From NCBI RefSeq assembly GCF_025917275.1, contig NZ_JAOSHO010000008.1, positions 1 through 42,560 of the forward strand: a stretch of DNA of 42,560 nt. The letters are read 5' to 3'. Under the pieces are notes generated by a model, which worked only from the letters and a program-made list of their open reading frames with translations, did not search any database and was not told where the DNA came from. Numbering within the stretch: the stretch's first letter is position 1; each line of letters opens with the position of its first letter. The position numbers and the translations under genes are program-made. Shown one piece after another: positions 17,700 to 25,585 of the stretch. This DNA is from Pseudomonas agronomica. Its GTDB lineage: Bacteria; Pseudomonadota; Gammaproteobacteria; Pseudomonadales; Pseudomonadaceae.

Positions 17700-19490
17700 T
17701 CAGCAGGGCAGATCGGCAGTCACGACTTGAAGTGGGAGCTCCACCGCATCGATTTCGCAAAAGGCTGTCTTCCCGGCGCCCTTGAGCAACCCGGACCTCA
17801 CGCTCAGGTAAGTCATCAGCGTTATCGCATCGGCGCCCTGGAAGGCGATGTAGCCATCGGGCCGGATCAGCATCAACGTGCCTTCCTTGGCGTGATAACG
17901 CTTGTGCAGGCGCCAGTCAGGGTCCAGCAGGGTGGATTGCTCCGCCGGCAACCCGACGCTGCTCAGGGCATCGACCACGCAGTACGCCTTGATCGCCGGG
18001 TAGTCGCGCTCCACCGAGCCGGCCAGCGAGTAATGACTTGGCAACAGCGGCGAAAATTGATCCGCCGCGCTGAAAATCAGCAGCGTGAAGGTGCCCTGGA
18101 ACAGATCGATCAGGCGTTTGGGCGGCATCCCTTGGTGTTGCCACAGCTCGACATCGGGTGCCAGTTGTCCCGAGCGAGGGGCGGGGGCCTGATACGGGGT
18201 TTTCCTGCCTTTCCTGCCCCAGCTCTTGCGCTGCTTTTTGGTCAGCGATTCCTGGATGTATTCGCTCTTGCCATAGTGGTATTGATGGCCGGAAATCATT
18301 GACGGCAGCTTGCGCTGGATCTTCTGGCGGTTGCTCAACAACGGCAGGACATTGTCACGCAACCAGACCAGGGCGCGATGCCTGACAGTAATCAGCCCGG
18401 TGAGGCGATGCGCGGTGTTTTCCACTTCGAGGGCAACCGGGTAGCGTTCGTCGTTGTAGCTTTCCAACAGCGACGGATCGGCGAGGCCCTGATCAACATA
18501 GGCCATTTTCCACGCCAGGTTATAAGCTTCGGAAATGCCCAGGTTCATCCATTGGCCACCGATCGGGCTGCCGATGTGCGCGGAGTCGCCCACCAGGAAG
18601 ATCGAGCCTTGCTGCAGCGATTGCACTCGGCGATGTTGGAACGAGGCGATGGTGGTCGAGGAGATATTGGACAGGGTCATCTTCTGTCCACGCCCCTCGC
18701 ACAATCGCTGGAAATTCTCCAGGGTGAGGGGCGGCCGCTCGCCTTCCGGCGGCAGGTTGTAGGGCATCTCGATAAAGAGGCGATAACGGGACTGGTCGCT
18801 GATCGGCGCGACCGCGACATACCCATCCTGCGCGCCAAGGAAAAACGCGCCTTCATCCTTGCTGCCTGACCACTCGATGTCGGCGTCGGCCAGCATGAAG
18901 AAGCGGTCGTAGGAGGAACCCTCGAACGTCATGTCCAGGCGTTTTCGGATGTTGCTGCGGGCGCCGTCACAGGCGACCGCCCAGCGACTGGTGAAGCGTT
19001 CTTCGGTGCCGTCGGCATGACGCAGTGCCATGTGCACGGCGCCTGGCTGGTTTTCGATATCGACCAGTTCAGTGTTCCATTCGACATCCGCACCGAGCAG
19101 GTTCAGACGCTCCAGCAGGATCTTTTCAGTCTGCGGCTGCGGCAAGCTGAGGAGCAGGGGATAGGTGGCGTCCAGGTAGGAAAAGTTGTAGTTCAGCACC
19201 CGTTTTGCATTGGACTGGACCGAAAACTGGTTGATGGTAAAACCGTCGGCCAGCGCCTGCTCGGCAATGCCGAGGTCGCGGAAGATTTCCAGGGTCCTGG
19301 AATGAATCGCCATCGCCTTGGTCGCGGTCGAGGGGCCGGCGTTTTTTTCAATGATGCGAAACGCCACGCCCCATTGCTTCAACATGATTGCCAGCGACAG
19401 ACCAATGGGGCCGGCACCGACGATCATCACCGTCGCAGCGTTGCCCGGCTGTTTGAAATGCTTGGGGGCCGAAGTGCTCAGAGTGTTCAT
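17700..19490 (-). CDS. Class A FAD-dependent hydroxylase (PheA/TfdB-like)
   Basis: Encodes 596 residues. The FAD Rossmann motif VGAGPIG lies at 24-30, the DG motif is ACDGARSN (DG 175-176), and the GD motif is LVGDSAHIGSPIGGQWMN (GD 301-302); the usual GGQGMN reads GGQWMN. Residues after about 430 match the thioredoxin-like C-terminal domain of phenol hydroxylase-type flavoproteins. Such enzymes use NAD(P)H and oxygen to hydroxylate phenolic or enolic rings. It starts three bases after the phosphatase stop, so translation is coupled, and it ends 74 bases before the ACP gene. In this cluster it probably tailors the polyketide product. The substrate cannot be inferred; phenols, quinones or enolic lactones are all possible. 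Confidence 0.88.
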   Translation of the reverse strand: MNTLSTSAPKHFKQPGNAATVMIVGAGPIGLSLAIMLKQWGVAFRIIEKNAGPSTATKAMAIHSRTLEIFRDLGIAEQALADGFTINQFSVQSNAKRVLNYNFSYLDATYPLLLSLPQPQTEKILLERLNLLGADVEWNTELVDIENQPGAVHMALRHADGTEERFTSRWAVACDGARSNIRKRLDMTFEGSSYDRFFMLADADIEWSGSKDEGAFFLGAQDGYVAVAPISDQSRYRLFIEMPYNLPPEGERPPLTLENFQRLCEGRGQKMTLSNISSTTIASFQHRRVQSLQQGSIFLVGDSAHIGSPIGGQWMNLGISEAYNLAWKMAYVDQGLADPSLLESYNDERYPVALEVENTAHRLTGLITVRHRALVWLRDNVLPLLSNRQKIQRKLPSMISGHQYHYGKSEYIQESLTKKQRKSWGRKGRKTPYQAPAPRSGQLAPDVELWQHQGMPPKRLIDLFQGTFTLLIFSAADQFSPLLPSHYSLAGSVERDYPAIKAYCVVDALSSVGLPAEQSTLLDPDWRLHKRYHAKEGTLMLIRPDGYIAFQGADAITLMTYLSVRSGLLKGAGKTAFCEIDAVELPLQVVTADLPC

Positions 19491-19493
19491 CGA

Positions 19494-20105
19494 TCAGTAC
19501 CAGTTTCTGTAGAAGGGAGAGTTGGCGATGCCGAGCAGCGCGTCGTCCCCGGACGAGTCGCCATAGGCGTAGATGTAGAAGTCATCGAGGTTGCTCAAGC
19601 AGTCCCGGAGCCGCGCGACTTTCTCCCGGTCGACACAGTTGGTACCGGAGATTCCGCCCGTCAGCTTGTTCTTGGCCGTCGCCAACCGGGTCCCACATAC
19701 GTGGTCGAAACCCACCGCGTGGCCCCACGGGATCAAGTAGTTCTCCGGCGAATTGCTGACCAACGCGGTCACGTGCCCCATGGACTGGTGCCATTGCAGG
19801 CGGCGCAACGCTTGCGGCCTCAGCCAGAGTGGCAATTGCTCGGTGATGAAGAACCTCGCGTGCTCGCGCTCCTGCTCCACCGTCAGGCCACCCAGGTAAC
19901 AGGCGATAAAGGCCAGTCGTGCTTGCATCAACGGCGTAATGCCCAGGATGACGCTGAGCATTTTTGGCAACAGGGGAATGATCCTGAGCCAGAACGCCCG
20001 GGTTCCGACGATGAAGCGCATGTAGCGCCAGAACGTGTGCCTGTCGGTCAACGTGCCGTCGAAATCGAAAACGGCCAATACCGGTCGTGTGCTGTCAGCG
20101 TGCAT
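19494..20105 (-). CDS. HAD-IB phosphatase (SerB-like hydrolase)
   Basis: Encodes 203 residues from the ATG at 20105, preceded by AAGGAAG; a TTG start eight codons upstream is possible. HAD motif I is VFDFDGTLTD with nucleophile Asp14 and acid Asp16. Motif II is the LVSNSPENY serine. The conserved lysine is in VDREKVARL, and motif III is YAYGDSSGDDALL. The all-helical cap between motifs I and II and the overall length fit the HAD-IB group that includes SerB. It overlaps the ligase stop and is three bases from the hydroxylase start, so it belongs to the biosynthetic operon. AfsA chemistry yields a phosphorylated intermediate, and this enzyme is an attractive candidate to remove that phosphate. 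Confidence 0.85.
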   Translation of the reverse strand: MHADSTRPVLAVFDFDGTLTDRHTFWRYMRFIVGTRAFWLRIIPLLPKMLSVILGITPLMQARLAFIACYLGGLTVEQEREHARFFITEQLPLWLRPQALRRLQWHQSMGHVTALVSNSPENYLIPWGHAVGFDHVCGTRLATAKNKLTGGISGTNCVDREKVARLRDCLSNLDDFYIYAYGDSSGDDALLGIANSPFYRNWY

Positions 20106-21588
20106 GAAGCGCTTCCTTGAGAGGGACAATCTCTATGATTTTTGGCAATTTGAAACCGGAGAGGTAACGCGAGAGCAGGGTGGTCACGCTGTTCTGGCTC
20201 AACTCACCGTCGCCTTCCACTGACAAGTGCAAGACATTGACTTCCTTATGGTCCGGGACGATGTAGGCCCTGGCACGCACCGCATCGGGGTGCTTCAGGG
20301 CGACGGATTCGATTTCCGCCAGATCGACCATCTGTGCTTTGATTTTCGAGATGCGCAGGCGCTGGCAATAGAAAAAGACATGGCCTTCTTCGTCTCGCCA
20401 GACCAGGTCGCCGGTGTGCAGCCAGCCGTCCCGGAAAAATCGCGCATTGATCTCTGGCGCAGCCTCATAGCCCGGGATGACCATCGACCCGCGTATCAAC
20501 AGCTCGCCGATACGCCCAGCGACAACGTCCTGCCCTTGCGCGTCGACCACCCGCAGTTCGACGCCACTGATCGGTCGTCCCATGGCGCCGCGATGAACCT
20601 CGCCGACAGAGCTCTGGACGATCACCGGCATGCTTTCGGTCAGCCCGTAGCCTTGCAGTACAGCCGCGCATCCCAACAACTTGCCGAGTTTCTCGCCTTC
20701 ATCGGCCGGTAGATGACTGCCGCCGGAATACATCATCAAGTGAGGATGCAGCGGCAATCGCGGGCCTTTGCGCTTGGCGAGTCGCGAATTGAAATAACGA
20801 ATGACGTCCGGCACCAGGCAGGCAAAGGTGACTTGGTGTTCGGACAACACTTGCGCCAAGTCCCGATTGAGCAGGGTGTTGGTCATCAGCAACGTGGCGC
20901 CGATGCTCAGCGGGAACACCATCATCACCGACAACCCGAAGATCGCGTACAGCGGCAGTGTCACCAGGTGAACCGACCCTACGCCCTGGGGGTGAAACTG
21001 CTCATGCAACCCATCGCTTGACTGGGTCAGGTCGAGGTACCGGTGACAGACCGCCAGCGGCTTGCCGATGCCACGGTAGGTGAACTGCATCGAGACAATC
21101 GGGTTATCGTCTGGTAGCGACAGGGGCTGGGCCTGGCGTGGCAGCGTCGCTTCAACCGTGGCGTTTTCAAGCGGCTCGTCGCCATTGCCCACGATCAAGG
21201 CGTGGGTCGGCTGGAATAGGTCCTGGTGTTGCTCAAACAGAGCGCCAGTCGTGACGATCAGCGATGGTTTGGAAATGCCCAGGACATTGCCCAGCTCGAA
21301 TGCCGTCAGTTTGTAGTTGAGAATCACCGGGACAGCACCATGGCCAATCACCGCCAGGTAATAGGCGATGAAATCCACGCTGTTGGGTAGCACAAGGGCA
21401 ACTTTTTCCCCTGGCGATACCTTCAGGGCGTGGAGAAAGCCGTTGCATTCTTCAGCCCTGATTCGCAGGTCCCGGTATGTGACAGTTTCGTCAGCATCCA
21501 AGTCCCGTATAGCGATCTGCTCGGGAAATGAATGGGAAAAATCGACGAAACGATGCAGAAAACCTTCTTTATGGGTAAGGCTTTTCAT
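20095..21588 (-). CDS. ANL-superfamily acyl-AMP/CoA ligase with degraded ATP-handling motifs
   Basis: Encodes 497 residues. The overall ANL fold is clear: GYGLTE (313-318), GRPISGVELRVVD, the GELLIRGSMVIPGY block and WLHTGDLVWRDEEG. However, the A3 phosphate loop, normally TSGTTGxPKG, reads FTYRGIGKPLAV (169-180), and the C-terminal A10 region reads IVPLKEALHAR where PxxxxGKxxR is expected, so the catalytic lysine is absent. The A8 hinge (YCQRLRISKIKAQ) is also loose. The enzyme may bind rather than activate acyl chains, or use pre-formed acyl-adenylate. It lies between the reductase and phosphatase genes and overlaps the latter, so expression is retained. No frameshift is seen, arguing against a simple pseudogene. 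Confidence 0.85.
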   Translation of the reverse strand: MKSLTHKEGFLHRFVDFSHSFPEQIAIRDLDADETVTYRDLRIRAEECNGFLHALKVSPGEKVALVLPNSVDFIAYYLAVIGHGAVPVILNYKLTAFELGNVLGISKPSLIVTTGALFEQHQDLFQPTHALIVGNGDEPLENATVEATLPRQAQPLSLPDDNPIVSMQFTYRGIGKPLAVCHRYLDLTQSSDGLHEQFHPQGVGSVHLVTLPLYAIFGLSVMMVFPLSIGATLLMTNTLLNRDLAQVLSEHQVTFACLVPDVIRYFNSRLAKRKGPRLPLHPHLMMYSGGSHLPADEGEKLGKLLGCAAVLQGYGLTESMPVIVQSSVGEVHRGAMGRPISGVELRVVDAQGQDVVAGRIGELLIRGSMVIPGYEAAPEINARFFRDGWLHTGDLVWRDEEGHVFFYCQRLRISKIKAQMVDLAEIESVALKHPDAVRARAYIVPDHKEVNVLHLSVEGDGELSQNSVTTLLSRYLSGFKLPKIIEIVPLKEALHAR

Positions 21589-21662
21589 TCACCAACCTCT
21601 CAATCCTTGAAGTCATGGTTAGATAAAAAGTACTGCAGAGGCAGGCTACTGTTTGAATGGGT

Positions 21663-22679
21663 TCAATTAACGTGCAGGTAATTGTTTTTCCGATACCACT
21701 CCAACGTATCGGTCAGTGTTTCCGTGACGGGACGGAATGCACATTTCAATTCGCTTGAACTCTTGCTGTGACTGAAGTGCGTTCTTCCTTGCTCTTGCTC
21801 TATAAGCTTGACCGTGGAAGTACTGATAAGCACAGGCTTTTTCGTGATGCGGTAATAACATTCATAGACGAAGGCGATGAGCCGTAGCATGAACAATGGG
21901 ACAGGGCGTTCAGGTGCTTGTACGCCGCTGACACTGGACAGCGCCCGGAAGATACTTTTCATGTCCATATGATTGCCGGCGGCCAGATAACGCTCACCCG
22001 ATCTGCCGCGAGTAATCGCCGCGATTTGGTGTTCCGCCACGTCCCGGGCATCCACCACCGAAAAGCTGCCTGGAAGAACGCCAGGCAACTTTTGTCCGAC
22101 AAAATCCAGCAGGAACTGACCTGACGAGGTAGGACCAATATCACCAGGGCCGAACATCCAGCCGGGCAACACCATCGCGACAAACATGTCCGGGTGCAAC
22201 GACAGGAACTCCCGAACCTTCTGCTCGGACAGGATCTTGCTCAGGTAGTAATCGTCAGCTTCCGCTTCATCACGTGACATGGTTTCATCGATCACCTCGT
22301 CCCTGTCGCCCTTCAGGACCGCAATGGAGGAAGTGTGGACGGCACGGCGAATCCCAGCGGCATAAGCGGCCTGCAACAAGCGCTCGGTGCCGGTCACATT
22401 GGTGTCATATAATTTCTGCCAATGTTTTCCGCCCTTGTAACTATCGCGAAAGTACGCGGCGGTATGAAACAAAGCGTCGCAACCTTCCAGCGCATGGCTA
22501 AACGCGCCAACATCGAGCATATCGCCTTCAACCAACTCAACAGGCAGGTCGCCGAATTGCTTCCTGGCTTTTTCAACGGAGCGTACAAGGGCCTTGACCT
22601 TGATGTTTCGTTTCAAAAGCGCATGGACGACGTTATTTCCGAGCAGGCCTGTAGCGCCTGTAACAAAGGCATATTCCAT
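21663..22679 (-). CDS. Extended-SDR NAD(P)-dependent reductase/epimerase
   Basis: Encodes 338 residues from the ATG at 22679, preceded by AAAGGAG; the frame extends 54 codons upstream into the promoter region without family-like sequence. The nucleotide motif is VTGATGLLG (6-14), the catalytic serine is in HTSSIA (115-120), and YxxxK is Tyr145-Lys148 in DYYLSKILSE. The general pattern is that of 3-beta-HSD/dihydroflavonol-reductase-like extended SDRs (DTNVTGTERLLQAAYAAGI). It is the first gene of the biosynthetic operon and divergent from the TetR gene. It probably reduces a keto group or enone of the polyketide. The stop is followed by a 74-base gap before the ligase. Confidence 0.86.
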   Translation of the reverse strand: MEYAFVTGATGLLGNNVVHALLKRNIKVKALVRSVEKARKQFGDLPVELVEGDMLDVGAFSHALEGCDALFHTAAYFRDSYKGGKHWQKLYDTNVTGTERLLQAAYAAGIRRAVHTSSIAVLKGDRDEVIDETMSRDEAEADDYYLSKILSEQKVREFLSLHPDMFVAMVLPGWMFGPGDIGPTSSGQFLLDFVGQKLPGVLPGSFSVVDARDVAEHQIAAITRGRSGERYLAAGNHMDMKSIFRALSSVSGVQAPERPVPLFMLRLIAFVYECYYRITKKPVLISTSTVKLIEQEQGRTHFSHSKSSSELKCAFRPVTETLTDTLEWYRKNNYLHVN

Positions 22680-23135
22680 TAAAATCCAGCTCCTTTGAGG
22701 TACCTGCCCGGGCACGGTTGGCGCTGGACAGGTGTCGGATGATCCAACGGCGCAAGTAAAAACCATTCGGTATCTGGAAATCAAGCGGTATTTAGTGAAA
22801 AGAACAAAGACGAGGTGTCTAGCTCGGGCCTGAGACGGCAAGTCTCAGTGTGTTCGTCATGCGAGTGACGCCATTTTCCAGGCACTCCAGCGATTTTTCA
22901 CGCTGGGCGGGAAGGGTGTGTCACAGCGCTTGCCCCTGGAATCCGGCCGAAAATTGTCTTCCTGCGAAGGTCTGTTACAGCCTGGAATGCGTCGTCATTA
23001 GATGCCACTTCCAAAACTTTAAATGCAAACAGCCAAGGTGGGTGGTAAGGTAGAAAACACCTGTTTTGCTAGCTGAATCGTTGATTCGTTTCATCTAGTT
23101 ACAAATATATACATCGGGCCAAAGGAGCCGAGGGC
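22680..23135. promoter_or_regulatory. Divergent promoter region of the biosynthetic operon and TetR gene
   Basis: This 456-base stretch has no convincing gene and is more AT-rich than its flanks. It holds three inverted repeats. TGAGAC-GGCAA-GTCTCA lies at 22831-22847 on the operon side. AAAACA-CC-TGTTTT lies at 23054-23067. GAATC-GTT-GATTC lies at 23075-23087 and overlaps a -35-like TTGATT (23081-23086) placed 17 bases before AATATA (23104-23109). The last two are good positions for TetR operators that would autoregulate the regulator; the first could control the operon. AAAGGAG at 23121-23127 is the TetR ribosome site. Confidence 0.5.
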
Positions 23136-23732
23136 GTGATCAAGAAGAGATTGGGGCGAGAGGAAAGTCAGCAAGTAACCAGAGATAAGTTATTCGACAC
23201 TGCTACGGATCTGATGATCAAGAAAGGCTTTCATGCCGCCAGCGTGAATACAATTTCCGAAGAGGCCGGCTATTCGAAAGGTGCATTCTTTTCAAACTTC
23301 TCAAGCAAGTCGGAACTGTTGCTTCAACTTACCCAGCGCTTCAAGAGAGTCGAGATAGATCGCTTGGGCAGCACCTTGGCGGCGGGCTACACCGCAGAGC
23401 AACTGACTCAAGGCCTGAATGCTTACATCGACACGCTTAAAAACAATACCAACTGCGCCATCCTCGACGCCGAAATGCAGTTGATCGCTTTGCGTGATGA
23501 CGAGTTCGCAAAGCATTATTACGACCTGCATGAAGAAAACAGCGAGGCGTTAGGAAGACTGATCACGATCATCTTCAATCACGCCGGCAAGAAGCCTCCG
23601 TTGGCATACGCAGCACTGGCGCGAACTTTCACCGCATTGTCGGAAGGCTTGATCCTGCAGGGGCATAAAGATCCGGCTGCGGAAATCAAGCTGGTGCTCA
23701 ATTCACTGATTCAAACGGCGGAGCCGTTGTAG
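23136..23732 (+). CDS. TetR-family transcriptional regulator of the biosynthetic cluster
   Basis: Encodes 198 residues from a GTG at 23136 preceded by AAAGGAG. The N-terminal helix-turn-helix is textbook TetR: FDTATDLMIKKGFHAASVNT followed by ISEEAGYSKGAFFSNFSSKS (about residues 20-59). The C-terminal ligand domain is all-helical. It is divergent from the eight-gene operon and shares a 456-base promoter region containing inverted repeats. The expected role is a ligand-released repressor of the operon and of itself. Gamma-butyrolactone receptors in Streptomyces are also TetR proteins, so the pairing with an AfsA-domain enzyme is suggestive, but this chain shows no feature I can tie to that subgroup. 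It is less GC-rich than its surroundings. Confidence 0.9.
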   Translation: MIKKRLGREESQQVTRDKLFDTATDLMIKKGFHAASVNTISEEAGYSKGAFFSNFSSKSELLLQLTQRFKRVEIDRLGSTLAAGYTAEQLTQGLNAYIDTLKNNTNCAILDAEMQLIALRDDEFAKHYYDLHEENSEALGRLITIIFNHAGKKPPLAYAALARTFTALSEGLILQGHKDPAAEIKLVLNSLIQTAEPL

Positions 23733-23843
23733 ATGTGGGATGCAGTCAGGTAAGCGATGATTGATACGGAGATGGAGCTTGAAAGCTGTCGTGAGCACGC
23801 TGAAAAGCGGTCTGTCAGGGTGACCAATCCTAAACACGAATGT

Positions 23844-23883
23844 GCGCATAATGTATATTATGTTAAACGAGATGTTTATGCGC
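23844..23883. repeat. Nested AT-rich palindromes
   Basis: GCGCATAA (23844-23851) and TTATGCGC (23876-23883) are exact inverted arms. The left arm overlaps an inner palindrome, CATAAT-GTAT-ATTATG (23847-23862). The block lies between the TetR gene and the hydrolase remnant, in a 431-base stretch with no convincing gene. It could be a lost promoter/operator of the remnant or the scar of a mobile element. A 51-codon reading frame (23757-23912) crosses it but resembles nothing. Confidence 0.45.
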
Positions 23884-23912
23884 TTACTCCACCTGTGTCG
23901 CTTGCATCCTAA

Positions 23913-24032
23913 AATCCGAATTTAGCTGAGATTCACGTGCTGGAATCCGGGCACTTCGCCCTTGATGAGAAGCCCGATGAAATCGCGAGCCTGGTCGATA
24001 CGTTTTCGAACAAGACGCTGAAGTCGCAGTAA
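23913..24032 (+). pseudogene. C-terminal remnant of an alpha/beta-hydrolase
   Basis: After an in-frame TAA at 23910, translation gives NPNLAEIHVLESGHFALDEK followed by PDEIASLVDTFSNKTLKSQ and a stop at 24030-24032. The segment EIHVLESGHFALDEKPDEIA matches the last catalytic block of haloalkane-dehalogenase/epoxide-hydrolase-like alpha/beta-hydrolases, including the triad histidine in SGHFAL. About 85 percent of such a protein is missing, with no recognisable upstream part. It is a relic of a gene deletion between the biosynthetic cluster and the tautomerase operon. Confidence 0.65.
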
Positions 24033-24043
24033 TCACCATATGA

Positions 24044-24077
24044 AAGCCCACTGCCCGAGTCATCAGGCAGTGGGCTT
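24044..24077. terminator. Bidirectional hairpin terminator
   Basis: AAGCCCACTGCC and GGCAGTGGGCTT form a perfect 12-base stem with a ten-base loop. On the minus strand it is followed by TCATATGG, and the stem itself ends in TT; it lies 87 bases beyond the SDR stop. On the plus strand it lies 12 bases after the stop of the hydrolase remnant. The position suits termination of both converging transcripts. Confidence 0.65.
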
Positions 24078-24163
24078 GATGTGCAAGCGACATCGGGGGA
24101 TCCGGTTCAAATGAATCGCTTCCAACCGTCGCCCGCTTTGTGTGGTCTAGCGAACTTCTGTTA

Positions 24164-24877
24164 TCAGTGACCGGCGCTTTGGCCGCCGTCGACGTGCAGG
24201 ATTTCCCCGGTCACGAATGCGGCGCTGTCCAGGTACAGAACGGCCCCGACGATGTCGGCGATTTCCCCCATGTGGCCTACTGGGTGCAGGCTGCCCAGAG
24301 CTGCGTGGGTTTCTTCACCATGCATCGGGGTCTTGATGATGCCTGGGGATACGGCGTTGACGCGGATGCCACGCTTGGCATACTCGATTGCCAGGGATTT
24401 GGTGGCTGCGTTTATGCCGCCCTTGGTCAGCGATGCCAGTACTGAAGGTACGCCATCGATGGCGTGCTCGGCCAGCGTGGTGGTGATGCTGACCACATGA
24501 CCACCTTGGCCTTGTTTTTCCATCTGGGCGATGGCCTGCTGCGACATGTAGAAGAAGCTGCCCATGTTAGTGGCAACATTGTTAGCATATTCTTCACCGG
24601 TGAATTGGGTGAAAGGCTTAGCCAGGAAGATCCCGGCGTTGTTCACCAAGGTGTCGATGCGGCCGAAGCGAGCCACGCCTTCCCGGATGATGCGCTCGGC
24701 AGTGGTCGGATCAGCAATGTCACCGACTACCGTCAGGATGTCCGGATCGGTGGATGGCTTGATCGAGCGCGACGTCGCGATGACCTGATAACCCAGTTTG
24801 CGGAAACCCGCGACGATGCCTGCGCCCAGACCTTGGGATGCGCCAGTCACCACAACGACTTTTTTTGCATTGCTCAT
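24164..24877 (-). CDS. Short-chain dehydrogenase-like protein lacking the catalytic tyrosine
   Basis: Encodes 237 residues with a classical SDR fold: TGASQGLG cofactor motif (11-18), NNAG (79-82), and the PG motif RVNAVSPGIIKTPMH. In the active-site region the usual YxxxK reads ALASLTKGG-like: the sequence VPSVLASLTKGG places Ala148 where tyrosine is expected, four residues before Lys152. The expected catalytic serine is also within SITTTLAEH. The nucleotide site is intact, so it probably binds NAD(P) and may have altered chemistry or a regulatory role. It is the last gene of an operon with a tautomerase and a DsbA-like protein, 51 bases after the latter. The C-terminus GEILHVDGGQSAGH is standard. 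Confidence 0.88.
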   Translation of the reverse strand: MSNAKKVVVVTGASQGLGAGIVAGFRKLGYQVIATSRSIKPSTDPDILTVVGDIADPTTAERIIREGVARFGRIDTLVNNAGIFLAKPFTQFTGEEYANNVATNMGSFFYMSQQAIAQMEKQGQGGHVVSITTTLAEHAIDGVPSVLASLTKGGINAATKSLAIEYAKRGIRVNAVSPGIIKTPMHGEETHAALGSLHPVGHMGEIADIVGAVLYLDSAAFVTGEILHVDGGQSAGH

Positions 24878-24928
24878 GATAATTTCCTGATAATTAATGA
24901 ATGCGAATTAAGTGAATAAGCTAAGCCA

Positions 24929-25585
24929 TCAGGCAGTAGCCGGCTTTCGCGCCATCTGCCGTAGGGCTTCTTCGTATTGTTCAACTGACTGTGATCCAGC
25001 CACCAACTGACGACCGTTCAGCACCATGGCCGGGATCGAATTGATCCCGCCCTCACGATAGAAGCTCTCGAGCTCACGGACTTCGATGGCGAACATCCCG
25101 GTTGCCAACACCTCGCGAGCGCGGGTGGTGGAAAGTCCTGCTTCACCGGCCAGACGTACTAGGGTTTCGTGGTTGCTGGGGTTGTGGCCGTCGGTGAAAT
25201 ACGCCTTGAGCAGGATTTTCTTCAGTTCGATCTGGCGACCTTCCGTTACCGCCCAAAACAGAAGGCGATGGGCGTCGAAGGTGTTGTAGAAATGACTGCG
25301 TTTTTCCAGATCGAAATGAAAGCCGATGGCCTCGCCACGGGCGATCACCATTTCATTGCGAGAGGCTACCTCTTCAGCACTGCGACCATATTTGCGCATC
25401 ATGTGCTTGACTGCGTGCTCGCCCTCGACCGGCATATCCGGGTTCAATTCGAAGGGTTTGAACGTCAGCTCGACGGCGACTTCACCAGCGAGATTCGTTA
25501 TGGCCTGCTCCAGCGCTGTGGCGCCAAGCGCGCACCACGGGCACACGACATCCGACACAAAGTCGATTTTGACGGGCTGAGTCAC
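24929..25585 (-). CDS. DsbA-family (FrnE-like) thiol oxidoreductase
   Basis: Encodes 218 residues. The redox motif CPWC lies at residues 15-18 within KIDFVSDVVCPWCALGA. The cis-proline block is GGINSIPAMVLNGRQLVAGS. There is no signal peptide, so this is the cytoplasmic FrnE/2-hydroxychromene-2-carboxylate isomerase-like branch rather than periplasmic DsbA. The start overlaps the tautomerase stop by four bases (ATGA). In such operons FrnE-like proteins are thought to act in oxidative-stress or disulfide handling or in aromatic metabolism; nothing here picks between these. Confidence 0.88.
   Translation of the reverse strand: MTQPVKIDFVSDVVCPWCALGATALEQAITNLAGEVAVELTFKPFELNPDMPVEGEHAVKHMMRKYGRSAEEVASRNEMVIARGEAIGFHFDLEKRSHFYNTFDAHRLLFWAVTEGRQIELKKILLKAYFTDGHNPSNHETLVRLAGEAGLSTTRAREVLATGMFAIEVRELESFYREGGINSIPAMVLNGRQLVAGSQSVEQYEEALRQMARKPATA

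Noticed and set aside
23757-23912. 51-codon plus-strand frame after the TetR gene
   Set aside because: It has a start but no ribosome site, and no recognisable family; it crosses the palindromes and stops directly before the hydrolase remnant in the same frame. It is probably chance.
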